A stretch of 64,000 bases of DNA from Zygaena filipendulae (GCA_907165275.2 OU015668.1:9171658-9235657); one strand, 5' to 3'; shown: positions 30,135 through 42,183, counted from the first letter of the stretch. Program-made: numbers and translations. The notes: generated from the sequence alone by a model not told the origin.

Positions 30135-33100
30135 CAAGAAATTGTCCACCAAATATCACTGTCATTTCATAGCCACAACGTCGTCGTCGTTCTATTCGTG
30201 GTTTGTGTCGCAAAACGCGACCGCCGCGCCGCACTCGCCACAATATCTATCTTGTCGAGAATATGTTCTCCTGGTACCAGGAATGGTGCTGAAACTGCTA
30301 AATAGTTGGCACTTTGGTGGTAATAAGATCAACCAAACTTTAACGTCTATGGGGCATGTTGAAGCATTAAAACCTTTTTACCGAGATCAATAAAACTTGA
30401 TATCAAAAAGTTTCAACAAAAAGTGTTAAAAAAAGTCTACTTTTGGCAGTTAGGTTAACTTTCTTATGTTGCAAGCACTGCAGATTTATAAGCAACAATA
30501 ATAATATTTACCATATTCAAAATATTTTATTCTAGTGGTTACATGGGCCCAAAATTTCAATGCTATCAACTGTCACTCTATGAAGCATGTATGACGTTTA
30601 AAGAAACTAGCACATGTTCATGAAAAGCTTTCGACGACACTGGCGAAAGTAGCGAGCTTACGTTTCCAGGACATTTGTAGCCACATTAAAAAAAAAAGAA
30701 GAACGAATCTTTAGGTTATCACAATTGTTTCCTCAGAGGAAACATCAAACCACAGTTGACTCCTATTATCCTCAACTTTCGTTAATAAAACTAAGCCCTT
30801 TCGGATCACAATAAATAATTTGCGCGATAATAATAATAGGTCAGCGAGATTGCCATGAATAATTTTTCATGCGTCCAGAGAGAGTGTGGCGTAGGAGAAT
30901 CTAAGAACTCATTATGGCGTCGGTCCGAAGCCCGCACCGCGTGTATTAATATTATCACATATCCGGTCGGCCCGGAGAGGTTCACTGGAAGAATTTTTAA
31001 TGTCGTCCGCTTTAATTATTTTCACCGGCGAGGGTTCCCGCAGCGCCCGCTAAGTTCCATTCACATCAGAGAATTCGTTTTTGCACACGGCCGCGCTCAC
31101 ATTCTGAATTATTAAGTCGCGTTTGCCGAAAACTGAAAACTGGTTGGAGATCATCGTCATTCCGTTCCATACACGACTTCACACATAGAGGTCGCCGCCG
31201 GTCCGCGGCAAAGTCGAGCGTGCCTACCTACCCTACACATATTTATGACTGCGTAAATTCGGCGAGGGATTCCGAAAACCGTCTCTACATTATGAAAGGA
31301 GCTAATTAACGGTGCGAGGTAACGGCGTGCGTTATTAATAACGAAACGCTGTTACAGTGAGGTGTGTAGTTCTAGGTAGCCGACTTTTATAGTTTCGTCG
31401 AAAAAGTAGCCTTTTGGATACGACTGTTAAATTATTAATTTGAAACACAAATATGCGTTCTAATTACTTACGGTATAAGGTGAAAAGTCGAATTACTGTC
31501 CAGGACCGATTGATTTATCACAAAATCTCTAGAACCATAGAAGAGTGTCTAAGGAAGGTCTCGCTTAGAAAGGGTTTTCAATAGTTCGATATCTGAATGA
31601 TTGAACTGAAATTCCACGTCCACGACATTAGCTAGTTGGACATGATTAAAAGTGACGTAAATTATGTAGTTATTAGCATGAAGGTGTATTGTATGGACAA
31701 GAATTAAGAGGCAAAGGCTATTAACACCATGCGGAATTTTCTCCAAATCGAAAATGTACTGGATTGATTAGTGCCAATATAAACATCGATCATATCGAAA
31801 GGGGTCCGGTCACAAAGGAAGACACGGACCAAAATAAAACCTAACACGATTAGAAACAAATTACACGGGCGGGGGCGAGCTGCGATAAGTCCGGCTGGCG
31901 CGGCTAACTAACCGCGGGCCCACGTTGGGCGCCACTTTGCCAGCCTTTGTTGCGGCCGGTTTCTTTGTATTTTGTTTCAATTTCATGCGAAATTTAATTT
32001 CGTTACACGCCCAAGACTCGTGCGGAATGATATTACGAGCGCGGGCCGCGACCGCCGTTTGTAATTTCATTGCTTCACCTCAAGTGTGTGTGGACATCAG
32101 GCGTAAGGGGGGGCGAAAGAGCCTTTTTCATCACATAGTCTTTCGGTGGGTGCGCGCGGCTCGCTTTTCGTTTATTACACGGACCGGTGTGTTCGGGATT
32201 AAACCGCTGGATTGCGGTGCCCCCTCCCCGTTAATTGTTATACAACACTTACAAGACCTATTATACCCAACAGCTCAGGTACACAATTTATAAAGTTGGT
32301 ACAGGTAGGTAGGTACACACACGGACCGCTTTTTTCATTTCTCTATCGCAACCGTCGTCGTCGGCGACATTTCTAATGTCCAGAATGCAATTACGAATTT
32401 AAGGCAAATGATATTGTATTCCCAATGTACAGTCAGCAGCAAAGATATGCTAAAACTCTTGACAAACATTAAATCTTATTACATTAGTAATAACGTTCGA
32501 ACATCGACAAAAAAGTTTACATATTGCTAGTATAGTTATTTGTGAAATTAAGACACATGTATCGAATGAATTAGGTGGTAATTCAAACTTGGCGTGTGAA
32601 GAAACCAAATCTAAAGAAATCTTATACTTTTATAAAATAAAGCTAACCTCACAAACATACAACTATTTTTGATAAATCAATCACTAACAGTTTTTAAAGA
32701 AAAACAAGCAAATAAAAAAGCTAAAACTAAGAATTTTCAAGTTACACATCTTCACCCACAAACATATTGCGAGCAACCATAAAAGCAAACCAAACGACTG
32801 CCGCTAACGGCGCCAAGTGCCAACCCTTTCGCATTGACAAAACATAATCCTACATAGAAAGCCCCAAATTTAGATCTAATAAAAACATCTTACGATCCTT
32901 TTAACTTCCACAAGGATCGACGTACCCCCGTGGAGTTTGCGCCATCGATACCGGTAATGGGGTCCGACGGGCCGCGGGACCCCCGTCCCCGAGGTAAAGG
33001 GATAAAAAAGGGATTGTTCGCGTGATCTACTCGCAAATCGCTGCGGTGTACACTCGATAGGGAGCGATTACGCCACTAGAGGAAAGGGCGTGAGAAAATG

Positions 33101-34354
33101 TAGGAAGGTATTGCCTTTCGGCGATAAGTTGGTACGAAAGAATTTGGTGGCCGTGAGAAAGTACGTTCGGAGGCCACGGTCGGTGCTTTGGTTTAGCGAG
33201 AACCGTTTTGATGATCAGTAGAAAAGGTATTAGAAAGAAGTGATTTGATTTTCAATTTCATCAAAAAGAACATCAACGACGAAAATATTGTTAAGTTTCA
33301 AAATTATGATATTATTTTTGGTTTCAGTTTTCTGTGCAAAGTGTATATTTTGTATTTTATTTACTTATTCAATAGACTTGGTCATAATTTTTATATCAAT
33401 TTTAAAATAAGTATAGATTATAATATTCTAAAATAACTTGAGTCAAACATTAAAAAGAATATTGGGAGTGCAATTAGTCATACTATACTAAGATTGTCCG
33501 CTCTGGGCCGCTCCCGGCGGGAAGGTGTCATGACGCTCGCCGCATTGCCGCGTTGAATGGCCACAGACAACCTCAAAATTGTAAATAATGAAACAAAATT
33601 GTAAATAATGAAACAAAATTTATCCACAATTTATTCAGAATTTTTTCGCCATTGATTATTCAAAACAGCAACGCAAACAAGGGAAAACTACTTGTAATCT
33701 TGTACTCTCTTAACAAGGGTGTCCCGGAAAGGCGTCGGAACGTATCCCGTGGTGGATTAGCTGGCAAATTGGTTTGAGCGGCATTCCCTGTATTGGGGAT
33801 CGAGGACGTCACACGAATCAATTCCGATCGCAGCGGGGTCGGTACGAGTAAGAATCGTTTAAGTATATTCCTGAGAAGGAAACGGTATTAATCCTCGGAT
33901 TCTGTGGTTGGCAAATTGGATAATAACAAGCTGATTTATTTAGAATTTGCTAATCTAATCGGCTGCTCTACGGAAAAACAAAGCAACTGACATTTTTTTA
34001 TTTGCCACTTTTCACGCTTAACCATAGAAAAAGTTTAGTCTTTTAAAATTAAAATTGATAAATTGTTAAACTATGGAAGATTTGTTTTAAATCAAGCGAT
34101 TACCGGTTTTTTGCTCCTCCTGTATTAATCCCGCTGCAATTATTTTGTTTTCCGTAGGGCAGCCGTAATGGCCAGTATAATTATTTCGCTCTTTGGGAAT
34201 TTTGGGACTGACATTTTTTTTCTGTTTCCGAAATCATAACTTTTCGACAGTGCGACAATGAAAAAAAAATATACTTACCCCCTAGTAACCCTTAGTAAGT
34301 ATGTTCAGCAAAAACATAAGTATTATTATTTTTTGGGATTTTTATCACTACATA
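30135..34354. other. 4.2 kb of mostly unique intronic DNA
   Basis: GC-mixed blocks at 30880-31330, 31860-32230 and 32930-33070 alternate with AT-rich DNA and look like conserved non-coding sequence. A 19-bp duplication GTAAATAATGAAACAAAATT sits near 33581. Frames up to 122 codons lack any splice or motif support. No repeat family recognised. Confidence 0.4.
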
Positions 34355-34552
34355 GTATAAAACAAAGTCGCTTCCCGCTGTCTGTCTGTCCCTATGTATG
34401 TTTAGATCTTTAAAACTACGCAACGGATTTTCATGTGCTTTTCACCAATAGATAGAGTGATTCATGAGGAAGGTGTGTATCTATATTTTATCCTGGAATT
34501 TCCGCAGGAACTCCAAAACTACCGCGGGTGAAACCGCGGGGGACAGCTAGTA
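34355..34552 (+). mobile_element. Lep1-type repeat (CGCTGTCTGTCTGTCCCTAT subfamily)
   Basis: GTCCCTATGTATGTTTAGAT, AAACTACGCAACGGATTTTC, CACCAATAGATAGAGTGATT, TATTTTATCCTGGAATTTCC, TACCGCGGGTGAAACCGCGG and CAGCTAGT. Also at 39510 and 40640. Confidence 0.82.
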
Positions 34553-36157
34553 ATTAATATTTTGACTGTATCTTCCAACAATTTGCCTTGCCAGCGTCCA
34601 TGCATAACCAAAACACATTGTAAGCAATGTTTTATCAACTAATAAGTGGAAAGCCTTAGATCAATGTCGAGTTGCGTCGAATGAGGAGTTAGAACAGCCG
34701 TACAATAAACTGTAGCTATAAGTAAAGAAAAACTCCATCCCGCCAACTAATTGACATATAACACCGTCCATTTTATACTCCGCCCACACCCGCACCCGTG
34801 CGCCTTCAATTCCAATAGATTCTAATAAGATTAACGTTGTCACACCGACGTTAGATAAAATAGTTTTGTGGCCTATAATTTGAGGTTCAAGTCACACCAC
34901 CTCGACATCAACAAACGCGCCCGTTCGAAACGCAACCCCAAAACACACACAGTTAAAGTCGAATTCTATTTGATAGTCAACTTTTCCATGGTCATCACTC
35001 GCATGACTAAACAAGATCGGTCCGCAAGGTGTACTATCGGCGATGTATTTGCTAAATTTCGACTTTATTTGTAAGAGTTTCAGAGTCTATATTCGATTGG
35101 AAGGTGGCGGGGGTGGATTCCACCGATCGAGTAACGTTTACAAATTGGTTCGGTCGTGGGTGAATCAGGGTTGCCCAGTAATTGAGTCTTACAGGATCAT
35201 TCGGTTTCCGACTGCCGTGATTTCGGTGGTCAAAGGATTAGTGCGGTACATATCACTATTTATTGATCGTCCAAAGGTTGTTTGCTTTGCGGGTCCAATG
35301 TCGTAGTACGTATCTAACTATCTGCTAGTTGTTATACCTACCTTCATAGGTGTTGTATACTTGGATACTTACATTCTGTCTTCAAATAGAGTACAGATTT
35401 TTTTATTTTACTGCTAAAAGCGGAAATAGTGCGTAAGAAGAGATTCGAAAGGCTTGTAATTAATCCAATTATCAAGAAAGTGAAAATCTAAAATACTATG
35501 AGGTATATTTTATTAAAAATGTTTTCCAAATTCGACGGGTTCGTATACAGATTGTATTCATTAAAAACTGACTTCGAGGTTCCTTTGATGATCTCATATA
35601 TGTAGTTTCGCATTTAGCTATTCGCAGCCATTCAAAATTGAAGGGAAAAACATACGATGTCACCTTTCAGGTTTTTTAAACTGCCGATGCCATTGTATAT
35701 CTAGTTCAAATGTGATAGAACAAAACGTCACAACACGCTGTGCAGTGACATGCTTAGAGCCTGTCCAGTGCAATAAATAACAAGCAATGTTTGCACGGAT
35801 TCAAAGTTTAATTTGCAATTTTCTCAGTTTACTGTCTTTGTGACGTCACAATATGTTTTCCCCCTGTACCTTTCAATTGATCTTATGGTGTATACAAAGA
35901 TGTAATCAATAGTTTTTAACAAACAAAACTAGCTCGCCGTGCGGTGGCGGGTGCTTCCCGTGCGAAGTGCCTGTTAGTTCTCCGCTTGTTTGATTAGGAT
36001 CTGATTGTGTTCGGTGTCTGTCTGCGACCACCGACGATCATGTGGACACGCAACTTTCAGCTTCGATTTTGTTTGCACGTTCGCTGTCCGAGACTACTCT
36101 GAAAGTGACTGGTACAAATCGAGCTTTAATTTTCGGTGACATTATGGTTTTTACGTA
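34553..36157. other. 1.6 kb unique intronic DNA
   Basis: Nothing recognised besides a single TGACGTCA near 35842. Frames of 60-87 codons carry no motifs. Confidence 0.4.
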
Positions 36158-36277
36158 TACATCGTGTTAATGAATTAACTGAAAATTAGAAAGTAGTTCA
36201 TTTCATTCATCGTATTATTGGTAATCTTTTTTAATGGGGTGTTGTCAGGTTTTCAGTTAATTCATTAACACGTTGTA
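36158..36277 (+). mobile_element. TA-target MITE (GTGTTAATGAATTAAC family), internal deletion
   Basis: Both ends are present (TACATCGTGTTAATGAATTA and GTTAATTCATTAACACGTTG) but only about 120 bp in total. The body shared by the other copies is missing, leaving AGAAAGTAGTT and AATGGGGTG. Confidence 0.87.
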
Positions 36278-36379
36278 TATCACTCAAGATGTTTCACCTG
36301 CGGGAATTTCGGGATTTTCTTGAAACCTCCTTGATGTGGGTACCAGACGTAGACTAGACTAGACAGCTATAAATACGCA

Positions 36380-36600
36380 AATAATAATAATAATAATAAT
36401 AAAATTGTTTATTGCCACCAAAAAGGTATACAAAAAAAAATAAACTTAGCCAATTAAATCAATCCAAATAAATTAACAAAAAATTGGCAGTTGGCAATAG
36501 GAGTGCATTCAGCGTGTGCTGGATGAACATCCTTAATCCAGATGTTCACCCAGCGCTGGTTTTCAATGCACCCCTTGCTCGGACTCAGAAGTTTTTCCGA
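36380..36600 (-). mobile_element. Non-LTR retrotransposon 3' end
   Basis: An (AAT)n tract, then TTGTTTATTGCCACCAAAAA, GTGCATTCAGCGTGTGCTGG and CACCCAGCGCTGG. Orientation is inferred from the TTTATTG (inverse CAATAAA) at the left. Confidence 0.55.
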
Positions 36601-36621
36601 GAAAAAAAAAAAAGTTACAAT

Positions 36622-36800
36622 ACAAATGTGAGTGTATTTGTTTGTTCGTTACGCCTTCACGCATTAACCACTCATCCGATCAACATGAAATTTTGCATAC
36701 ACGTTGTCAGGGGTACAGAGAAGGACACAGGGTATTTTTTATCCCAGAATTCCCGCGGAAACTCCCAAATTAACGTTGTTGAAACCGCGGGAAAAAGTCA
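36622..36800 (+). mobile_element. Lep1-type Helitron-like repeat
   Basis: CGTTACGCCTTCACGCATTA, CATGAAATTTTGCATACACG, TTGTCAGGGGTACAGAGAAG, ATCCCAGAATTCCCGCGG and GTTGAAACCGCGGG. Two incidental frames cross it. Confidence 0.78.
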
Positions 36801-37333
36801 AAAAAAGAAAAGGTAAAAAAGAAATACTGGTACTGGTTACTTTAGAGGCACAACCAAAACTGCAGTATCAACAAGCGACTCGCTTAAACCCCGAGATCGC
36901 ACAAATCCCCGATGCAGACGCGGCCAACTTTCGCCCGAAGATCTTAGCATAATTAGCTGAAAGGGGCTGTTTATTGCAAATATTAGTTGTGAGGATTAAT
37001 AATAACGAGCTCGGAGGCGGCGCCGTTTGCCTTTTAACTGCCATTACCATAAGTCGCGACGTGAGCTGAGCTAGTGCGTCAGTCAATGCGTGCGCGTTTA
37101 GTATCACACGAGTCGGTATACTTACACGAAATATGATGTGTTGATGACGAATTTCAGGGTTTAGATAAAACTACAAAGGTTTTTTTTAACACCTTTAAAA
37201 AATCTTAAATAAAAAAAAATGTATATTTACTTAAATAAAATAATAAGTACGCAAATTAAATACGACCACGAAAATAAGCTTCACGTTTTTCAAAGTTGCC
37301 CAAAAACGAACTCTTTAAATAGATTTTTTAATT
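36801..37333. other. Unique intronic DNA
   Basis: GC-mixed 36840-37090 then AT-rich. Nothing recognised. Confidence 0.4.
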
Positions 37334-37540
37334 AGCTGTGCCCCGCAGTTTCTCCCGCGTTAATTTCAGAGATTCCGCAGGAATTCCGGCATAAAAGTAG
37401 CCCAAGTTACTCCTTACAACATCAGCTATCTGCCATTGAAAATCCCGTTAAAATCGGTCCAGCCGTTTCAGAGATTACCCGGAACAAACAGAGACAGACA
37501 GACCGACAGACAGAGAAAAAAATTGAAAATTGTTTTTTTT
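37334..37540 (-). mobile_element. Lep1-type repeat (TCGGTCCAGCCGTTTCAGAG subfamily)
   Basis: AGCTGTGCCCCGCAGTTTCT, CCCGCGTTAATTTCAGAG, GGAATTCCGGCATAAAAG, CGGTCCAGCCGTTTCAGAGA and a (CAGA)n run ACAGACAGACCGACAGACAG. Confidence 0.75.
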
Positions 37541-38093
37541 TTTCACTCCAATTTCATTTATATCTGTCTAGACAAAGAACTTCAGTAAGTATACTATGTG
37601 AGAGGGCGACTAGGACTCACGTTTTAATTTTTTTATCTGCAATGCGCGCCACTTGTTTATCGAACGAAATATAAAATTGTCGAAACGACAAATATGTATT
37701 TGTGGGCGTCCAAGCAAAAAAGTCCAGTAGTGGGGTATTGAGTTAAGACTAGATTCGGTTAAACATTTTTTTCTGCCATGTGCACCACTGGCAGACAAAA
37801 CGATATAATGTCGACGAGAATCGATAAACTGCCTCGATGAAATTTTATCGTGTTGCGCATCTTAGCTCTGCTGGACACGATAACGATTAAAGATTTCCAG
37901 CTTGGCGTTTCTAATATTTTGGCTAAGGGGGCAGGTGTATCGGATACCGGAGTTACCGTGATGTACGCGAGCGTACATAAAACACGTGTAAACATTAACC
38001 GTTGCATCCAACGTCGGTTCATTGTTATTAACGAGGCGTTAGTCGCGAGCGGTGCGCCGCTCTTTATGACTGTGCCGACACACTACATAACCT
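37541..38093. other. Unique intronic DNA
   Basis: Opposed frames of 87 (minus) and 93 (plus) codons between 37759 and 38131 were inspected. Neither has splice signals or a recognisable motif. Confidence 0.35.
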
Positions 38094-38321
38094 GGGCTCT
38101 TATTCACTATGACCATAAAACGACGCGCTAAGATAAGACAACGAAAAAACCGTCTTTCCCCCGTAATCAAAGAAGTTTTACTGCAAAAAAATACATTTAC
38201 GTTTCTTATGACATAAAGAATAATAATTTCTACTATCTTGGCATTTAGAACGTTTGGAAATGCGTTTTTGGGACGCGCGTTATGGGCAAGGAATGTTGCT
38301 GGTCATAGTGAATAAGGGCCC
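38094..38321. mobile_element. GGGCCC-end MITE
   Basis: Ends GGGCTCTTATTCACTATGAC and GGTCATAGTGAATAAGGGCC. The core is inverted relative to 11312-11552 (GCGCTAAGATAAGACAACG, GGGACGCGCGTTATGGGCAA). Confidence 0.88.
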
Positions 38322-38389
38322 AGGTCCAGTGCGCTGGGATGCGTTTATATCGATACTTTTGTACGCAACTGTACTTTTATAATGCAACC

Positions 38390-38545
38390 CGGTAATTTCA
38401 GGGTTCCCGGAGGAATTCCGGGATAAAAAGTGCCACATGTCCTTCTCTGTACCCCTATCAACGTGTATACAAAATTTGATGATGATCAGTTGAATATGCC
38501 TATGTAAGCATTACAAAGAAACAAACACATTCGCCTTTTGTAAAG
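38390..38545 (-). mobile_element. Lep1-type repeat fragment
   Basis: GGTAATTTCAGGGTTCCCGG, AATTCCGGGATAAAAAGTGC, ATGTCCTTCTCTGTACCCC and GATGATGATCAGTTGA. Confidence 0.7.
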
Positions 38546-38718
38546 ATGGAGCAAGCTGTAACATCGATAGTTTTTTCTGTTATTTTCAATGGATTATTTT
38601 GACTTGATGATGATCGTATTTACAATAAAATCTATAATTGTTTCTGCTGAAGTTACTGTTTCAGCTTTAGCCTAGTTTTACCCCGGCTGGGGTCAACAAC
38701 ATAGTTCAACAGAATTGG

Positions 38719-39000
38719 CTACTTGACTAAATTTATGTGTAAATTAGTAAAAAATATATTGGACATGTGTTTTTTCTTATTTTACTAAAAAAATAACGGC
38801 GATACATTGAGTTGAAATTTCGCGTGATGTCACAACCCGGTGCACTTTGTACGGGGCTTATACTGAATAATGACGTCACGAGCCCCCCACCCTAAACTTT
38901 AATGCGCTTTATCTATGTTTATTTTCATTAATTTAAAAAAGCAAAAAATACGTGTCTATTATTTTTTTGGACTAATTAGAATTTTGATTTTCATACCCTG
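38719..39000 (-). mobile_element. CRE-palindrome MITE
   Basis: GAGTTGAAATTTCGCGTGA, one altered TGATGTCA, one intact TGACGTCA, then CCCACCCTAAACTTTAATGC and AGAATTTTGATTTTCA. The left end has decayed. Confidence 0.82.
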
Positions 39001-39509
39001 GAGAATATCTAATTCGTTCCAAGATTATTATTCTGGATTCAAATGTGTGTATTGTTTTAGCTCTTGTTCTATCTGAATAAAATGTATTTTTGTTTCTATT
39101 CAGTTTCCATTGATCGCAAACAATAATTAATGTAAACAATCTAAAATAACTTTAAAGGAAATATTTAACCACACAAGAAAATAGACATAGAACGAATAAA
39201 TTGAAGACACAGTCGGAAGAACAAGCACAACAAACAGTAGGAACCAAAAACCGCACTCGGTATCGGCACAAGGCAGCGTAATTCAATGCACAAATCCAAA
39301 AACATTACTACGAACTCCCCCCTCTTAAGACGGGCCCCCCTCGCCATCGTCTAGAAGGTGGATGCGGGCAAATCTTCGAATTAATTTTACTGCCGAAATA
39401 TGCAAATGTGCAGATATAGCCGCCTAATAACATGTACAAAAGAGTGGTGACTGGAGCGCGAGTATGTCATAGAATATGTAGTTCGATGACATAACGTTGG
39501 ATAGACACA
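39001..39509. other. Unique intronic DNA
   Basis: Nothing recognised; a 60-codon minus frame has no support. Confidence 0.4.
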
Positions 39510-39692
39510 ACATATCACTACAAAGTCTTTTCCCGCTGTCTGTCCCTATGTATGCTTAAATCTTAAAAACTACGCAACGGATTTTCATGCGGTCTTCACC
39601 AATAGATAGAGTGATTCATGAGGAAGGTTTATATCTATATTTTATCCTGGAATTCCCGCGGGAACTTCGTAATTACCGCGGGAGATAGCTAG
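39510..39692 (+). mobile_element. Lep1-type repeat (CCCGCTGTCTGTCCCTATGT subfamily)
   Basis: AAAACTACGCAACGGATTTT, CACCAATAGATAGAGTGATT, ATTCCCGCGGGAACTTCG, TACCGCGGGAGATAGCTAG. Confidence 0.82.
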
Positions 39693-40639
39693 CCGTACCT
39701 AAAGATAAAAGTATTTCTTAGGGGTACGGTAACAGGTGGTTGGATAGGTACAATCCACAAGTGCCTAAAGATAAAAGTATCTCTGAGGTCGCTAATAATT
39801 GGACCTTAAGATGGGAAGGTAATAGTGGTCAAGAAAAGCGTTCCGTGAGTATTGCAGAAGAAGACAAAGGGATTATAGACTAAATGATGAACAACGTCAT
39901 CCTTGTATGGATTTTACTACCACACTGCGATCGTTAATCCGCCTACCAAACTTTGCGATTACGCCATTTCGTCTTTATAGCTACAAAATAGAGTAGATAG
40001 GTCCTCAGTTTCATGTGGCCTTGGTATTATATACTGGCTATCTAAAACGGCATGGAATTCCTAATATCTACAAAATAGATAGACAGATCAGTCTCATCAG
40101 ATCAGTCGCTGCTATCCTGGCTGTCTGAAACGGCAAGGAACCAAAAGCTTTCGTCTAATCAAAGGACTGTACGCTCTGTGAAGATTTCCGCGTAAATAAT
40201 AATCTTTGGCTTAATCGTTACCTCGGGCTAACATTATAGCCGCTTCGAGGAGCTTAATAGGTTACAAAATTTACCGTGATAGTAGAAAATACACAATGCT
40301 TACGTGCAAGCTTTCTTGGGAGAACTTATCAACCGTTATTAGATTCCAGGTGTTTAGTTTCTTGAACGGAAAAAGCGGTTTTAAACGCCTGTAAATTATG
40401 ATGTTGTTATTCTCCCGTTGGAAATTGAAAATTTGCTGTAACTTTGTCTTAGACTATGTTGTTATAGTGAGGAACAGTTTCTACATGACACTATATGTTT
40501 TGATTATGTTAGCTTTGAGATTTCGTGTCCAAAGGCGAAGTGCATTCTGAGCTTACTTATATGTAACTGTTGTATTTCATTCTTCTGTATTTGTATGTAG
40601 AAGTTGATATTGTATTAGTATAAACAGCTGTTTGTGAGC
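39693..40639. other. Unique intronic DNA with a small duplication
   Basis: ACCTAAAGATAAAAGTAT at 39697 recurs as GCCTAAAGATAAAAGTAT at 39763, a 66-bp offset direct repeat. The rest is featureless. Confidence 0.45.
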
Positions 40640-40802
40640 CTTAATCCTTACATACGGGTGTATGTCTGTCTGTTCATGATAAACTCTAAAACTACTGAAG
40701 GAAATTTCATGCGGTTTTCACCAATAGATAGATTGATCCAAGAGGAAGGTTCATACGTATAGTTTATCCTATCCTACAGTGAAACCGTGGGGCACAGCTA
40801 CT
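40640..40802 (+). mobile_element. Lep1-type repeat, worn
   Basis: AATCCTTACATACGGGTGTA, ATTTCATGCGGTTTTCACCA, ATAGATAGATTGATCCAAGA and CAGTGAAACCGTGGGGCACA. It ends about 200 bp from a Nup88 exon. Confidence 0.7.
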
Positions 40803-41000
40803 CTTCTTCTCAGTCGTACACTCCTGGCGGAGCGGTCGTGGTCATGGATGGTTTAGGTTGATAGCGGCCTTTGCGAGACTTCTCCATCTCTCTCTGTTCG
40901 CAGCGCTGCGTGTGCGCTCAGTAAGTGAGCAGTTTATCGATGATTTTATGAGGACCGCCCATCGTGTGGGTCAGCTAGTAAATAAATGAAATAAGCTCAC

Positions 41001-41170
41001 TTGCACAGCACGTTGGGGTTGCCGGAGTCGAAGAGGCTGGCGCGGCCCCAGCGCGGCGGCAGCTCGGCCACCACCACGCCGCGCGCGCCCCACACGCACA
41101 GCCGGCTGCCGCAGCGGCTGGCCAGCAGGCGCTCCACCGCAAACGTCGGCGGGGACACCAAGTTGATTTT
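41001..41170 (-). CDS. Nup88: Nup88 exon (most 5' found)
   Basis: The acceptor is TTGTTGTCTGCAG and the donor GCAA|GTGAGC. It encodes KINLVSPPTFAVERLLASRC, GSRLCVWGARGVVVAELPPR and WGRASLFDSGNPNVLC, with K split. Human has [20 protein letters not shown] then ALIGIKGLMVLELPKRWG and GGKSTVNC. It is very GC-rich. Three of six frames over it are open, but only this one has Nup88 sequence and correct phase. The start codon exon was not found. Confidence 0.95.
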
Positions 41171-41202
41171 CTGCAGACAACAAAGTGAACATTATAGTAT
41201 AC

Positions 41203-41383
41203 TAGCTGTGCCCGGCGGTAATTTCGGAGTTCCCGCGGGAATTCCGGGATAAAAAGTACCCTATGTCCTTCTCTGTACCCAGGGGTACAGACATGCCAAA
41301 TTTCATTCAAATCCGTTCAGCCGTTTTTGCGTGATTGAGTAACAAACATCCAAACATCCACACTTTGACATTTATAATAAGTG
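41203..41383 (-). mobile_element. Lep1-type Helitron-like repeat
   Basis: CTAGCTGTGCCCGGCGGTAA, TTTCGGAGTTCCCGCGGGAA, AAAAAGTACCCTATGTCCTT, CCGTTCAGCCGTTTTTGCGT and ACATTTATAATAAG. Starts 33 bp upstream of the Nup88 acceptor. Confidence 0.82.
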
Positions 41384-41424
41384 AACCAAGTTGCACATTA
41401 GGTATACTTTGACGACATTGTACT

Positions 41425-41578
41425 TTGTGGGTCATCATGCCTGCCCGCTAATCAAGTGTTGCTGAATTCGATTCCCGATAGGGGTGGGCTGTGTGACGAA
41501 CACAGGGTTCCACTTCCCAGTCTGGGCGTGTTTATGATGTATAATATACATATAATTGTAATAATATCTAGTCCATAA
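41425..41578 (+). mobile_element. tRNA-derived SINE, worn copy of the 52.1-kb type
   Basis: CATGCCTGCCCGCTAATCAA, an altered B box ATTCGATTCCC, GAACACAGGGTTCCACTTCC and CAGTCTGGGCG match 52088-52250. The A box is lost. Confidence 0.75.
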
Positions 41579-41579
41579 T

Positions 41580-41771
41580 ATACAACGTGTTAATGAATGA
41601 ACTGAAAATGATTAAAATATATTTTATGTCGAAAAAAATTATACTTTATAAGTTATTCAACAATAGTTTGGAGGTGACCTATCTACGAAATTCCAAGCGC
41701 TACGCTATTTTTTTGCTGCGGGCGGCGTCTGCGCCAGATATTGTATTATAAAGAATTTAGACATGGGCTAA
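41580..41771 (-). mobile_element. TA-target MITE (GTGTTAATGAATTAAC family), half copy
   Basis: ACAACGTGTTAATGAATGAA, AGGTGACCTATCTACGAAAT and TGCTGCGGGCGGCGTCTGCG, stopping after ACATGGGCTA. This is the inverse of the right two thirds of 12965-13461. Confidence 0.82.
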
Positions 41772-41802
41772 TAAAATTGAAAATCTGACATCCACAGTAG
41801 AG

Positions 41803-42183
41803 GCTCGATAAAGATGAGAGATTACAACCTAGTACCTACCATACCATACATACTACCATATTTGAAACTATCCGTGATGGGCCGGGTAGTATCGAATACC
41901 GAGTGACCTTTCATATACCGGGAGCATTTCAACAACCGAATACCAATGGAAGACAGTGAGGAGGAATCTTAAAAAAAAAATGAGAAAGGTATAGTAGAGG
42001 CTCGATAAAGATGACTCTACCAGAGATTACCTCCTACCATACCACACATACTACCATATTTGAAACTTTCCGTGATGGGTCGATGGGTCGGGTAGTATCG
42101 AATACCGAGTGACTTTTTATGTACCGGAAGCATTTTAACAACCGAATAACAACGGAAGACCGGGAGGAGAAATCGTAAAAAAA
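41803..42183. repeat. 190-bp tandem duplication
   Basis: Units from about 41803 and 41993 share AGTAGAGGCTCGATAAAGAT, ACTACCATATTTGAAACT, GGGTAGTATCGAATACCGAG and ACAACCGAATA. The second unit carries a GATGGGTC micro-duplication and an extra CTCTACCAG. Confidence 0.88.

Larger units (their letters stand above)
571..41170 (-). other. Nup88: Nup88 (mbo) gene, partial: nine exons over 40.6 kb
   Basis: Nucleoporin Nup88 sits on the cytoplasmic face of the nuclear pore complex, with Nup214 and Nup62, and in Drosophila (mbo) controls CRM1-dependent export. Joining the exons listed below gives about 428 codons without a break. Landmarks match animal Nup88 in order: a propeller strand ending in RWG, SDNTIRLYNI, SLGDTAADF, GNGDVYMM, MYPPADDNYG, ALLVVAT...LYHC, ALYVVEAVELNTAL, YPVHLYP, CVHAGGVHCV, LVLCADCTLL, and SFTSIIQEIL...PKECLE. 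Every intron is GT-AG and every phase matches. Missing are the first 90-100 residues expected from the human protein and the C-terminal coiled coil (roughly the last 180-200 residues). Intron sizes 5' to 3' are 31179, 238, 1172, 1966, 1697, 2233, 443 and 385 bp. The product and exon chain are well supported; the gene ends are not. Confidence 0.93.
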
